Assembly (NCBI GenBank): GCA_006844705.1
Contig: SPJS01000061.1
Location: 1-64,000, forward strand
Direction: 5' to 3'
Origin: Methylococcaceae bacterium
GTDB lineage: Bacteria > Pseudomonadota > Gammaproteobacteria > Methylococcales > Methylomonadaceae
Length of the DNA stretch: 64,000 bases
The translations under genes were made by a program, and so were the position numbers. The notes beneath the pieces were generated by a model, which worked only from the letters and a program-made list of their open reading frames with translations, did no database searches and was not told the origin of the DNA. How positions within the stretch are numbered: position 1 is the stretch's first letter; every line of letters starts with the position of its first letter. Shown here piece after piece: positions 8,429 to 17,010 of this stretch.

Positions 8429-9157
8429 TCACTTTAGTTTCTGTACGACCACGTCCTGCCCCAATCGTAAACCCAGTAGATGTCTGGCTGAAGCCTGATT
8501 GGCTGCTATTTCGATTAAATCCAGCGAATTTTTATACCAGAACACGTCGCCCTGCGGGACATCACAAAAAGTATTGGCCTGCGGGATCGAGCTGTCTCCC
8601 AGCTTGATTATTGTACCTTCAAAATGCGTTTGATAAGGGATGCCAGTAAATGCATTGCCGTAGGTGTCAAAATAGATAATTCTGTTAAGGGCGGCAAGAG
8701 GCGACATTGCAGGTCGATTTATGTGGGTTAAATAGTTATCAGCAGTATCCTGCGTCAACATGGCCGCAACCGGGGCAAAAATATCACGACCGTGAAAACT
8801 GCGGGAGCAGGCATCCAGCCGGAAATTTATTTCATACCATTCAACAGCTCGCGCGCGTGTTGCAACGCCATCAAACAGGCCATTGTCAGGACCGACGAAA
8901 AATTGATGATCTGCTTTTAATACAATCGGCAATCGCTCGCCACCCACCCCCGGATCGACCACACTTAAGAACACACTGTTTTCTGGAAAACGCGTGCTTA
9001 ATCTTTGCAGAAGCAATGCGCAGGCTGGAATATCCTCAGTTGGGGCATCACTGAGTAAATTAATGATGTTACATTGCGGGTTGTGCTGATAAATAACCGC
9101 TTCCATCTGTCCCAGATAAGGCCCGTTAGCGCCAAAATCTGTGAACATGATGATCAC
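8429..9157 (-). CDS. SAM hydroxide adenosyltransferase (DUF62) family protein
   Basis: The 242-residue product matches the DUF62 family throughout. It opens with IIMFTDFGANGPYLGQM, has the central VVDPGVGG and FVGPDNGLF loops that bind S-adenosylmethionine, and the FHGRDIFAPVAA segment that carries the family's active-site residues. Characterised members hydrolyse SAM to adenosine and methionine, related in fold to fluorinase. The start lies two bases after the ttcA stop, so the genes are almost certainly co-transcribed. Confidence 0.9.
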   Translation of the reverse strand: MIIMFTDFGANGPYLGQMEAVIYQHNPQCNIINLLSDAPTEDIPACALLLQRLSTRFPENSVFLSVVDPGVGGERLPIVLKADHQFFVGPDNGLFDGVATRARAVEWYEINFRLDACSRSFHGRDIFAPVAAMLTQDTADNYLTHINRPAMSPLAALNRIIYFDTYGNAFTGIPYQTHFEGTIIKLGDSSIPQANTFCDVPQGDVFWYKNSLDLIEIAANQASARHLLGLRLGQDVVVQKLK

Positions 9158-9159
9158 GA

Positions 9160-10056
9160 TTATAACTCCAGAATATTTATTTTTTGGTTGGGAAACGCAA
9201 CCACGGTTGTGGATTCACTCTGGTTTTCAGCAAATTCATAGGGTTTGCGATCACCGGTTCTATCCAATGCCAGGCTGGAAAAGTCAAATAACCCGGTATC
9301 TGCCATCTGCGAGGGTGCAATATTCTGCATGGCTGAAAAAATCGCTTCGGTACGGCCGGAGTGACGTCTATCCCATTCATTCAACATGGCTTTGATTGCC
9401 TGCCGTTGCAGGTTTTCCTGAGACCCGCATAAATTGCAGGGAATAATAGGGTATTCCATGATGTCCGAATAACGTTTGATGTCCTTCTCCCGGCAATAGG
9501 CAAGCGGGCGAATCACGATATTGCGTTTGTCATCGGATAACAATTTTGGCGGCATGGCCGAAATACGCGAGCCATAGAACATGTTCAAAAACAGGGTTTC
9601 GACAATATCATCCTTGTGATGACCCAAAGCAATTTTGGTGGCACCGATGTCTTCGGCAAATGAATATAAGGTCCCGCGACGCAGACGGGAACATAATCCA
9701 CAGGTGGTTTTGCCTTCCGGAATCTTGGATTTGACGATGGAATAGGTGTCGCGGTTGATAATATGAAAATCAACACCCAGTGCGGTCAGGTAGTCAGGAA
9801 GCACCTGTTCGGGGAAGCCGGGTTGTTTTTGATCCATGTTAACGGCGACCAGTTCAAAGTCCACCGGCGCACTTTTCTGCAGGCTCAGCAATACGCTTAA
9901 CATGGTATAGCTGTCAGCACCGCCGGACAGACAAACCATAATCTTGTCGCCCTGCTCGATCATTTTATAATCTTCAATCGCCTGCCCGGTTTGTCTGCGC
10001 AAACGTTTTTGAAGTTTATTGAAATTGTATTTGTCTGAACCGCTTAATGCCTTCAT
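9160..10056 (-). CDS. ttcA: tRNA-cytidine(32) 2-sulfurtransferase
   Basis: The 298-residue protein has the PP-loop [10 protein letters not shown] near residues 44-53, which adenylates the tRNA base. It also has the paired cysteines CGLCSR near 117-122 and a third cysteine in PCNLCGS near 208-213, which hold the [4Fe-4S] cluster of TtcA. It thiolates C32 of some tRNAs. It ends two bases before the downstream DUF62 gene. Confidence 0.95.
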   Translation of the reverse strand: MKALSGSDKYNFNKLQKRLRRQTGQAIEDYKMIEQGDKIMVCLSGGADSYTMLSVLLSLQKSAPVDFELVAVNMDQKQPGFPEQVLPDYLTALGVDFHIINRDTYSIVKSKIPEGKTTCGLCSRLRRGTLYSFAEDIGATKIALGHHKDDIVETLFLNMFYGSRISAMPPKLLSDDKRNIVIRPLAYCREKDIKRYSDIMEYPIIPCNLCGSQENLQRQAIKAMLNEWDRRHSGRTEAIFSAMQNIAPSQMADTGLFDFSSLALDRTGDRKPYEFAENQSESTTVVAFPNQKINILEL

Positions 10057-10141
10057 GCGAGTACTTCTTCGAAAAACGCTGGATTATGCCATTTTCCTTT
10101 TAATAATTAAAGACTTATTAAACATTCTAAAAATTTTTACG

Positions 10142-10735
10142 CTACAATTTTCGTAATCTTTCACGGTTGATATACAACCACTGCAAAGCCATAATCGGAA
10201 TTGCAGAATCAATCTGCCCCTGCTGCAACATCTCCCAGGCTTGCTCAAAACTTACGGTAAACACCCTGATATCCTCACCTTCTTCATCCAGGCCATGCAC
10301 ACCGCCAACATGAGTTGCATCCACTCGCCCATAATAAAGAGATAACCATTCAGATGCCCCGCCAGGCGTGGTAAAAAACTTGTTGATCAGTTGCAGTTCC
10401 AGTATTTTGCAATCAGCTTCTTCCGAAGCTTCCCTGATGGCTACATCATCTGCCTGCTCTCCTTCTTCGACGGCTCCCGCCACAATCTCGATCAACCAGG
10501 GCACTCTGTCCTGCAAGATGGCCCCCACCCGAAACTGTTCGATAAATACAACTTCATCGCGCACCGGGTCATACAGTAAAACGGCGACACAATCGCCGCG
10601 ACGGAACAGTTCGCGCTTGATCTCATCAATCCAGCCACCTTTAAACAAGGTATGCTTTAAATGATATTTCTCCAGACGAAAAAAACCGTTGTAGACGGTC
10701 TCTTTGTTGAGAATTTCGAATTTTTTCTCTGCCAT
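10142..10735 (-). CDS. nudF: ADP-ribose pyrophosphatase-type Nudix hydrolase
   Basis: The 197-residue protein has a complete Nudix box near residues 91-113 (GAVEEGEQADDVAIREASEE), plus the upstream VFIEQFRVGA strand and the dimerising N-terminal strands of the NudF/ADPRase group. It should hydrolyse ADP-ribose to AMP and ribose 5-phosphate. Its ATG is fused to the stop of the upstream dehydrogenase gene (TAATG), so the two are translationally coupled. The exact substrate among nucleoside diphosphate sugars is inferred. Confidence 0.87.
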   Translation of the reverse strand: MAEKKFEILNKETVYNGFFRLEKYHLKHTLFKGGWIDEIKRELFRRGDCVAVLLYDPVRDEVVFIEQFRVGAILQDRVPWLIEIVAGAVEEGEQADDVAIREASEEADCKILELQLINKFFTTPGGASEWLSLYYGRVDATHVGGVHGLDEEGEDIRVFTVSFEQAWEMLQQGQIDSAIPIMALQWLYINRERLRKL

Positions 10736-11844
10736 TATTTCGCTGCGTTATAACTGACCCGATAAATAACCCCCAGGCTGTCATCGGTAATCAACAAGCT
10801 CCCATCCGGCATTTGCAGAATATCGGTTGGTCGGCCCAGTACTTTTTCATCAGGCCTTAGCCAGCCACTGATAAAACTTTGTTCCTTGATCACTTTGCCT
10901 GCTTTCAAAGTTAATGAGGCAATCCGATAACCATGCGGTTTACTGCGATTCCATGAGCCGTGCTGGGCCACAAACAGGCGCTGCTGATAGCGGCTGGGGA
11001 ACATTTCCCCGCTATAGAAACGGAGGCCCAAGGGCGCCATGTGGGCTTTGAACGTCCATGCTGGTTCTTTAAAGTCCGTGCAGTCTTTTTTGCCAAACTC
11101 CGGATCTTTAATATTGCCCGCATGGCAATAGGGATAGCCGAAATGTTCACCTGTTTGCTGCCAGATATTGAGTTCATCCGGCGGCAGATCATCGCCCATG
11201 TAATCCCGGCCATTATCAGTAAAGTACAGATCGCCGGTGTGTGGGTGCCAGTCAAAACCGACGGTATTGCGTATGCCGCGGGCAATCATTTCAAAACCAC
11301 TGCCATCACGATTTAAGCGGAACATGGCAGTGTAAATATCCTTGGCAGGATCACAGATATTACAGGGTGCACCCACCGCGCTGTATAACTTGTCATCCGG
11401 ACCTATGCGCAGATATTTCCAGCCGTGATGTTTGTCATCAGGCAACTTGTCATAAACCACCTGAGGCTTGGGCGGGTTGTCCAGTGTGCTGCTTATATTG
11501 ACAAATTTAACAATCCGGTTTACTTCAGCCACATACAAGGTATTGTCTTTATACGCCACCCCGTTCGGCATGTATAATCCAGACGCCAGTACATATTTTT
11601 TCTCGGCTTCACCATTGCCATCCGCATCAACCAGGGCATAAACCTTGCCCTCGCGCCGCGTGCCCACATACACCACACCGTTATCGCCCAGCGCCAGTGT
11701 TCTGGCATTGGGCACATTGTCTGCAAACAGTGAAATCTGGAATCCCGGCGGTGTAATCAGTTGCTTGATAACCGTCTGCGCGTCCGGTGTCGCGCAAGCC
11801 GGAACAGCCAAGACCAGTAACATCGAAATGCGAAAAAAAGCCAT
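10735..11844 (-). CDS. PQQ-dependent sugar (sorbosone) dehydrogenase family protein
   Basis: The ATG at 11844 is chosen because GGAGG lies at the right distance; an earlier ATG at 11859 has no such site. The 369-residue protein has a signal peptide (residues 1-20, ending ALAVPACA-like) and a six-bladed propeller with repeats such as GVVYVGTRREGKVYAL, LYMPNGVAYKD and NTVGFDWHP. Cysteines in the GAPCNIC and YPYCHAGN segments are typical of this group. Family members oxidise sugars in the periplasm with PQQ; the natural substrate here is unknown. It is coupled to the following Nudix gene. Confidence 0.85.
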   Translation of the reverse strand: MAFFRISMLLVLAVPACATPDAQTVIKQLITPPGFQISLFADNVPNARTLALGDNGVVYVGTRREGKVYALVDADGNGEAEKKYVLASGLYMPNGVAYKDNTLYVAEVNRIVKFVNISSTLDNPPKPQVVYDKLPDDKHHGWKYLRIGPDDKLYSAVGAPCNICDPAKDIYTAMFRLNRDGSGFEMIARGIRNTVGFDWHPHTGDLYFTDNGRDYMGDDLPPDELNIWQQTGEHFGYPYCHAGNIKDPEFGKKDCTDFKEPAWTFKAHMAPLGLRFYSGEMFPSRYQQRLFVAQHGSWNRSKPHGYRIASLTLKAGKVIKEQSFISGWLRPDEKVLGRPTDILQMPDGSLLITDDSLGVIYRVSYNAAK

Positions 11845-11953
11845 TTTCTTCCTCCCCATTAAACTTTTTCTTATGTTATCACTCTATGGATTGAATTTGA
11901 TATTCACTGTCCCCATAATTTTTACAACATAAACAATAAATAGGCTTTACACC

Positions 11954-12829
11954 ATGATGAGGATTTTTCTGTTTCTGGCAACCAACGCCGCAATTCTTGT
12001 TGTCATCAGTCTTGTGTTCAACATTCTGGGACTTGAAAGTACACTGGATGCGCAAGGCGTAGACCTGAACTTACAAGCACTGCTGGTGATGTCTGCGGTG
12101 ATTGGAGTCACTGGCTCGGTGATTTCATTGGCGATATCAAAATGGTCTGCCAAGCGTGGTATGGGCGTACACGTCATTGAGCGTCCTCAAAACCGTACCG
12201 AGCAATGGTTGATGGACATGGTCGCAAGACAAGCCCAACAGGCGGGTATCGGCATGCCTGAAGTTGGCATTTTCCAGACCCCTGATTTGAACGCTTTCGC
12301 CACAGGCATGAATAAAAATAATGCTCTGGTTGCGGTCAGTACCGGCCTGTTGCAAAACATGAATCAAGATGAAATCGAAGCTGTGGTCGGCCACGAAATC
12401 AGTCATGTCGCCAATGGTGATATGGTTACGATGGCGCTAATGCAAGGGGTGGTGAATACCTTCGTTTATTTCTTTGCGACTGTGATCGGGCATGTTGTTG
12501 ATCGCGTGGTATTCAAAACCGAACGCGGTTATGGCCCGGCCTATTACATCACGCAGATAGTCATGCAAATTGTCTTGTCGATTCTGGCCTCTATGCTGGT
12601 CATGTGGTTCTCCCGCTTGCGTGAATATCGTGCAGATGCCGGCGGTGCACAACTGGCCGGACGCGAAAAAATGATTGCAGCGCTACGTGCCCTGCAACGT
12701 GCACATGAACCGCAGGAACTGCCTGGCCAACTCGCCGCTTTCGGCATAAACGGTGGCGGTATGCAAAAACTGTTTATGAGTCACCCGCCGCTGGAAGAAC
12801 GCATCGCGGCATTGCAAAACATGAAGTAA
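11954..12829 (+). CDS. htpX: Membrane-bound zinc metalloprotease HtpX
   Basis: The 291-residue protein has two N-terminal membrane segments (residues 4-24 and 38-60), the zinc-binding HEISH near residue 147, two further hydrophobic segments (about 160-180 and 195-215), and the EYRADAGGA glutamate motif near 224. HtpX degrades damaged inner-membrane proteins alongside FtsH. It is divergent from the sugar dehydrogenase gene, with 109 bases between starts. hflKC, which modulate FtsH, occur 25 kb away in the window. Confidence 0.95.
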   Translation: MMRIFLFLATNAAILVVISLVFNILGLESTLDAQGVDLNLQALLVMSAVIGVTGSVISLAISKWSAKRGMGVHVIERPQNRTEQWLMDMVARQAQQAGIGMPEVGIFQTPDLNAFATGMNKNNALVAVSTGLLQNMNQDEIEAVVGHEISHVANGDMVTMALMQGVVNTFVYFFATVIGHVVDRVVFKTERGYGPAYYITQIVMQIVLSILASMLVMWFSRLREYRADAGGAQLAGREKMIAALRALQRAHEPQELPGQLAAFGINGGGMQKLFMSHPPLEERIAALQNMK

Positions 12830-12845
12830 TTTTTGTTTCCAGTCT

Positions 12846-12933
12846 CTAGGAGACTGTCGGGTTATGGGGTTCGTCGCGAAGCTCGATGTCCCATCGCCGC
12901 AGTAGAATCATTCATAATCCGACAGTCTTCTAA
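12846..12933. mobile_element. Family A miniature element, internally deleted copy (A1)
   Basis: The ends GAGACTGTCGGGTTATG and CATAATCCGACAGTCTT are imperfect inverted repeats. They are flanked by CTAG on the left (12846-12849) and CTAA on the right (12930-12933). The body of about 80 bases is a shortened version of the copy at 24834. No coding potential. The 4-base YTAR-type target and the ends suggest mobilisation by an IS5-family transposase, which is an inference. Confidence 0.8.
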
Positions 12934-12995
12934 TAGTACGGTCGGTTCAATTGAATTTATTTCGATTGATTCCGACCTTTTGTTCTCCCATCTCG

Positions 12996-13020
12996 CGCCG
13001 GTATTCCCGGCGTTTTTTTT
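12996..13020 (+). terminator. Intrinsic terminator abutting the DUF2835 start codon
   Basis: A perfect six-base-pair stem (CGCCGG, loop TATTC, CCGGCG) is followed by eight Ts at 13013-13020. The ATG of the next gene begins at the very next base. It probably ends the htpX transcript. Confidence 0.82.
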
Positions 13021-13245
13021 ATGACACGCATTCGTTTTCATCTTGCCATCAGTTACGATCAATATCGGCTAGCCTATGAAGGCAGCCGCAAAACCATCCG
13101 GGTACGTGCAGATGACGGCAGAACCATCGACTTCCCTGCCAGTAACGTGCAGAAATTCCTCACCCGCGAAGGCATTCATGGCTATTTTGAAATGCAGTTG
13201 TCTGCAGAGAACAGGTTTGTGGGGATAAATAGGATTGATGCTTAA
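13021..13245 (+). CDS. DUF2835 family small protein
   Basis: The 74-residue protein matches DUF2835 in length and pattern: a first strand IRFHLAISYDQYRLAYEG, the RKTIRVRADDGRTIDFPASNVQKFLT core, and a final GYFEMQL strand. The function of the family is unknown. The gene has no room for a leader: a terminator ends one base before its ATG. Its TAA stop is part of the TTAA that flanks a family B element. Confidence 0.8.
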   Translation: MTRIRFHLAISYDQYRLAYEGSRKTIRVRADDGRTIDFPASNVQKFLTREGIHGYFEMQLSAENRFVGINRIDA

Positions 13246-13405
13246 GGAACCTCTGATTAAGTTGGTTAGCATTTAGCGCAGAAAAAACTGTCGCTATTTT
13301 TCGCGAAGTGAGCAGTAATAGTCATTCTATTGTGCCGATCTTCGTGGAAAATAGCGGCAGTTTTAGCAAGCTAAAAATAATTGGACTTGATCAGAGGTTC
13401 CTTAA
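13242..13405. mobile_element. Family B miniature element, complete copy (B1) with TTAA target duplication
   Basis: A 156-base body begins GGAACCTCTGAT and ends ATCAGAGGTTCC, with TTAA on both sides (13242-13245 and 13402-13405). The inverted repeats continue inwards (an AAAACTGTCGCTATTTT-like arm against its complement near 13345-13370), so the single strand folds into one long hairpin. It codes for nothing. The left TTAA supplies the stop of the DUF2835 gene. Confidence 0.85.
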
Positions 13406-13463
13406 ATAGCGTAATCATTCTAATTGAAGGGTGCCCCCATAGACAAGACAACCCGCTTTAACC

Positions 13464-13480
13464 CTAGGAGGCTGTCGGAT
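13464..13480. mobile_element. Family A element, solo end (A2)
   Basis: CTAG followed by GAGGCTGTCGGAT matches the outer end of the family A elements. No partner end could be found before the next gene, so this is a truncated remnant. The rest of the gap up to 13676 holds nothing recognisable. Confidence 0.6.
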
Positions 13481-13676
13481 CGTTCAATACACGTCAAACA
13501 TCATGTTGTATTTTACAGACTCAAAAATTAGCATATGGATATCGTAAGAATTTTAGATTAAGAAATACTACCTGAAATTCACCTGTGAATTCAACGTCCA
13601 CGCAGCGCGCGGAGACAAAGACTACGCACATCTTTAATGACGATGGTCTGCACTTTTCAGTAACACATGTACCCAC

Positions 13677-15338
13677 CTACTCCCTCACCTGCGACCGCCA
13701 ATTATTGACAATCCCATCGACATCCAGCTCATCCGGCCCTTCGCGCCAGGCGGTGTAATAATCCACATCATTACTTTTCGGTGCGGGTTCAGGGCGGTAT
13801 ATTTGAACACGGGTGGGCAATGGAGCGGCTTCACCCAGCACTAACGCTTCACCACGTCCCAATGACGTTAGAATATCTGTTAAATCGCCTTCGGCTTCAG
13901 GCACCAATCCACGCACATAAGCCTGATCATCCGGGTTGGTGGTACGTAAGCAAATGAACGAACTACACTGTGACAACATGGTTTCTGACAATTCTGTTGG
14001 ACGCTGACTCACCACACCTATCGACACCCCATATTTGCGTCCTTCTTTTGCGATCCGCTCCATCATTTTTTTGGTGCCTTCAAACTGTCCACCTTTTTCT
14101 CTTGGGATGTAGGCGTGCGCTTCTTCACAGATCAGAGTGATCGGAAACTCGCGGCGTCGTGGGTTCCAATAATTGAATTCATAGGCAATCCGCCCGACCT
14201 GTGCGGAAACAGCCGGGCGTACATCGGTAGGTACTGAACTTAAATCAACGACGGTAATATTCGCCTTGTTTTCGCCCAAACCAACAAACTGACGCAGTAA
14301 TTCAGCCATGCTATCTGATGAATTACGTTTTTTCGGCTTTAACAAAAAGTCATAACGCACATCATTAAAACGACTTTGCATACGCACCAGAAATTCATCA
14401 AACTGGCCAAATAATGCGCCCTGGGTTTTACCAAAATCCTTGCGCTCTTCATTGGCATTTTTAAACTGCATATACATTTCCGCCAGCGAGAAATGAATGG
14501 GTGTATCAATCGATACTGAATTCAGTCCAAGTTTTTTGGCTTCCTTGCGTTTTAATTGTTGCAGTACCTCGCGCATGAAAGCCATTTGCATGGATGCACC
14601 GCTATCGCTGCGATCGATAAACAAATCAACCAGTTCGGCATAAGTCATCATCCAGTAGGGCATTTCCAGATCCAGTGCATCGACATAATTGACCTTATCG
14701 TCCGGAAATGCCGATTCAATACCGCCCTGCTCGTTTTTCCAGCAATATTCACCATGCAGATCCAGCATGATCATATGGGTGCGCGGCATGGCTTTGATGG
14801 TATGTTGAATCAGGCTGGTAACGGTCCACGATTTCCCTGATCCGGACTGACCGATAATGGCAAAGTGACGGCCGAACAAGGCGCGCGGATCAAGGCTTAA
14901 ATGATAATCCTTATGCGTGGCCAGCTGGCCGATAAAAAACTCGTATTCCCGGAATTTGGAAAAAATCGCGTTGATTTCCTGCAAGCCAACCGCATAAACC
15001 TTTGCGCCGGGCGTCGGATAATGGCGAACCCCCCTGACAAACGAATTATCCTGTTGCAGTTCTCCCACCGGAATCAATGAAATAAACCGGTCTGACACGC
15101 GATTGCCATCACTATCAAAGCGATCCTGTTCCCACATTTTGAACACCAGCGCCAACACGCCGATGTCCGACTGCCTGATCACCACATACGAGCCAAGATG
15201 TCCTGCCAAAATCTGCTCGTTTCCAATATCGATGACTGGTAATTCATTGACATGTTCTTCGGCAATACGGGCGTCCATTCCATCTCCTCTCACTTCCGTC
15301 AGGGAGCCAATCAAAATACCGGTGGTTGGTGTACTCAT
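13677..15338 (-). CDS. HerA-type ATPase (DUF87)
   Basis: The 553-residue protein has a HAS-barrel at residues 5-100 and a HerA/FtsK-like motor with Walker A GQSGSGKS near residue 170. Walker B (ITLICEEAHAY) lies near 395, followed by a sensor and arginine-finger region (ICLRTTNPDDQAYVRGL). HerA hexamers translocate on double-stranded DNA, usually with the nuclease NurA in end resection; some act in phage defence with Sir2 or DUF4297 partners. No nuclease or effector gene is adjacent here, so it appears solitary and its role is open. Confidence 0.88.
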   Translation of the reverse strand: MSTPTTGILIGSLTEVRGDGMDARIAEEHVNELPVIDIGNEQILAGHLGSYVVIRQSDIGVLALVFKMWEQDRFDSDGNRVSDRFISLIPVGELQQDNSFVRGVRHYPTPGAKVYAVGLQEINAIFSKFREYEFFIGQLATHKDYHLSLDPRALFGRHFAIIGQSGSGKSWTVTSLIQHTIKAMPRTHMIMLDLHGEYCWKNEQGGIESAFPDDKVNYVDALDLEMPYWMMTYAELVDLFIDRSDSGASMQMAFMREVLQQLKRKEAKKLGLNSVSIDTPIHFSLAEMYMQFKNANEERKDFGKTQGALFGQFDEFLVRMQSRFNDVRYDFLLKPKKRNSSDSMAELLRQFVGLGENKANITVVDLSSVPTDVRPAVSAQVGRIAYEFNYWNPRRREFPITLICEEAHAYIPREKGGQFEGTKKMMERIAKEGRKYGVSIGVVSQRPTELSETMLSQCSSFICLRTTNPDDQAYVRGLVPEAEGDLTDILTSLGRGEALVLGEAAPLPTRVQIYRPEPAPKSNDVDYYTAWREGPDELDVDGIVNNWRSQVRE

Positions 15339-15436
15339 GCGTCAACCTTAATTACAAAAAAGTAATTAAAGTTTAGCAGGGAGATGAAAAACTATAAGAA
15401 TTGGCAGGGAGGAAAACAAAGAATGTGTTCAAACTG

Positions 15437-16297
15437 CTACATATCTGCGAATGTCATTAACTGAGTCAGTTCTCTTTCTGTCAATTCATAAAATGAATGC
15501 GGTTTAATTCGCTCCGGCAACATGGCGGGACCATAACGCACTCTTTTTAGTTTGCTGACAGTCACGCCCTGAGATTCCCACAAACGTCTAACCATGCGAT
15601 TACGCCCTTCTTTTACTACGACGTAATACCATTTGTTGGCACCTTCACCAGCAGAAAACTGAACATCACAGAACGTGGCCTTACCATCATCCAGTTCAAC
15701 GCCTGTTTTCAGACGCTCGATCATATCTTTATCTACTTCACCCAGAATTCTGACTGCATATTCACGCTCAACCTGGGTTGAAGGATGCATAAGTTTATGC
15801 GCAAGTTCACCATTATTGGTCACCAATAACAGGCCGGAGGTATTGATATCCAGACGGCCTACAGCAATCCAGCGTCCGACGCTCAAACGTGGGAGCTGGG
15901 TAAAGATGACTGGTCGCCCTTCAGGATCACGGCGAGACACCACTTCACCTATCGGTTTGTGATAAACCAGTACACGGGTGGTCTGTTCTTCGTACTTTTC
16001 CCATTTGACTGTTCGCCCATTAAATTGCAGATGATCACCCGGTTTAAGCATGTAGCCCAGCGTCACTTCAACGCCATTGACGATAAAGCGTTTTTCCTCA
16101 ATCCAGCTTTCAATCTGGCGACGTGAACCCATGCCACCACGCGACAACACTTTTTGGATACGCTCTCCATCCTCATCCTTGCCAGCTTTAGTGGATGGTT
16201 TTGTTTGCTTCTGGCGCGGCGGCGGTGGTTTCTTCTTCGGCGAAGCTTGAGAGCTCGATTTCCGGTTCGGTCGGGGATGTGGTGGTTTGTTCTTCAC
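15437..16297 (-). CDS. rluB: 23S rRNA pseudouridine synthase
   Basis: The 286-residue protein has a lysine- and proline-rich N-terminal tail (residues 1-42) and an S4 RNA-binding domain (GERIQKVLSRGGMGSRR to about 105). The RsuA/RluB catalytic domain follows with GRLDINTSGLLLVTN near 145. RluB modifies U2605 of 23S rRNA. The start lies 110 bases inside scpB in another frame. No ATG, GTG or TTG occurs between 16297 and the S4 core, so this long overlap appears real. The scpA-scpB-rluB order is conserved in proteobacteria. Confidence 0.92.
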   Translation of the reverse strand: MKNKPPHPRPNRKSSSQASPKKKPPPPRQKQTKPSTKAGKDEDGERIQKVLSRGGMGSRRQIESWIEEKRFIVNGVEVTLGYMLKPGDHLQFNGRTVKWEKYEEQTTRVLVYHKPIGEVVSRRDPEGRPVIFTQLPRLSVGRWIAVGRLDINTSGLLLVTNNGELAHKLMHPSTQVEREYAVRILGEVDKDMIERLKTGVELDDGKATFCDVQFSAGEGANKWYYVVVKEGRNRMVRRLWESQGVTVSKLKRVRYGPAMLPERIKPHSFYELTERELTQLMTFADM

Positions 16298-16970
16298 TTG
16301 TTTGTTGTGATATTTCAGGCTCAGGTTCAGTATTGTTCAGATTTTCAATTTCTTCCAGTGATGGTAATTCATCCAGCGATGACAAATTGAAATAATCGAG
16401 TAAGTGTTTAGTTGTACCATACAATGCAGGGCGTCCGGGGACTTCTTTATGGGCAATAATCCTCACCCATTCGCGCTCCAGCAGAGTACGCATGATGTTG
16501 CTGCTGACACTGACACCACGAATATCTTCTATTTCGCCGCGTGTGACAGGTTGCCGGTAGGCAATCACTGCCAGGGTTTCCAGTAACGCTCTGGAGTATT
16601 TAGGCGGCTTTTCCTCATACAGACGACTGATCCAGCTTGACAAGCCTTCTTTTACTTGAAAACGATAGCCACTGGCCAGTAATTTTAATCCGACGGGGCG
16701 ATGCTGATAATCCTGCATAATCGCGTCAATGGCGTCCTGTATCGCCAGGCTATCCGGCCTCTCCAGCTCGGGAAAAACCTGTTGTATCTGCCTGACGGTC
16801 ATGGTTTTATGGGCCGCAAACAAAATAGCCTCGACAATCTGCTTGGTATTATTCCTTTGCGGTAACTGGAACGAATCATCATGAGTACTCGCCGCGATTT
16901 TAGGTCCATCATCGGCTAAATTGTGGGTTTCCTGTTCCTGTATTTCGGGTTGTTTCTTTTCGTCGCTCAC
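16188..16970 (-). CDS. scpB: Segregation and condensation protein B
   Basis: The winged-helix ScpB core begins at KQIVEAILFAAHKTMTVRQI and includes the family signature LLETLAVIAYRQPVTRGEIEDIRGVSV. A glutamate- and threonine-rich tail follows. ScpB joins ScpA and SMC in the condensin complex. The open frame extends back to 17210, but that would overlap scpA by 200 bases. The GTG at 16970 has a good ribosome site (AGGAA) and lies 40 bases after the scpA stop, so I prefer it (260 residues). The 3' end overlaps rluB by 110 bases. Confidence 0.88.
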   Translation of the reverse strand: MSDEKKQPEIQEQETHNLADDGPKIAASTHDDSFQLPQRNNTKQIVEAILFAAHKTMTVRQIQQVFPELERPDSLAIQDAIDAIMQDYQHRPVGLKLLASGYRFQVKEGLSSWISRLYEEKPPKYSRALLETLAVIAYRQPVTRGEIEDIRGVSVSSNIMRTLLEREWVRIIAHKEVPGRPALYGTTKHLLDYFNLSSLDELPSLEEIENLNNTEPEPEISQQTSEEQTTTSPTEPEIELSSFAEEETTAAAPEANKTIH

Positions 16971-17010
16971 TACTTTCCTGCGGGGTCGCGGCCTGCGTTT
17001 AACCTGGAGC

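Noticed and set aside
13677..15338. HerA-based phage-defence operon
   Set aside because: No Sir2, DUF4297 or nuclease gene is adjacent, so a defence call would not be supported.
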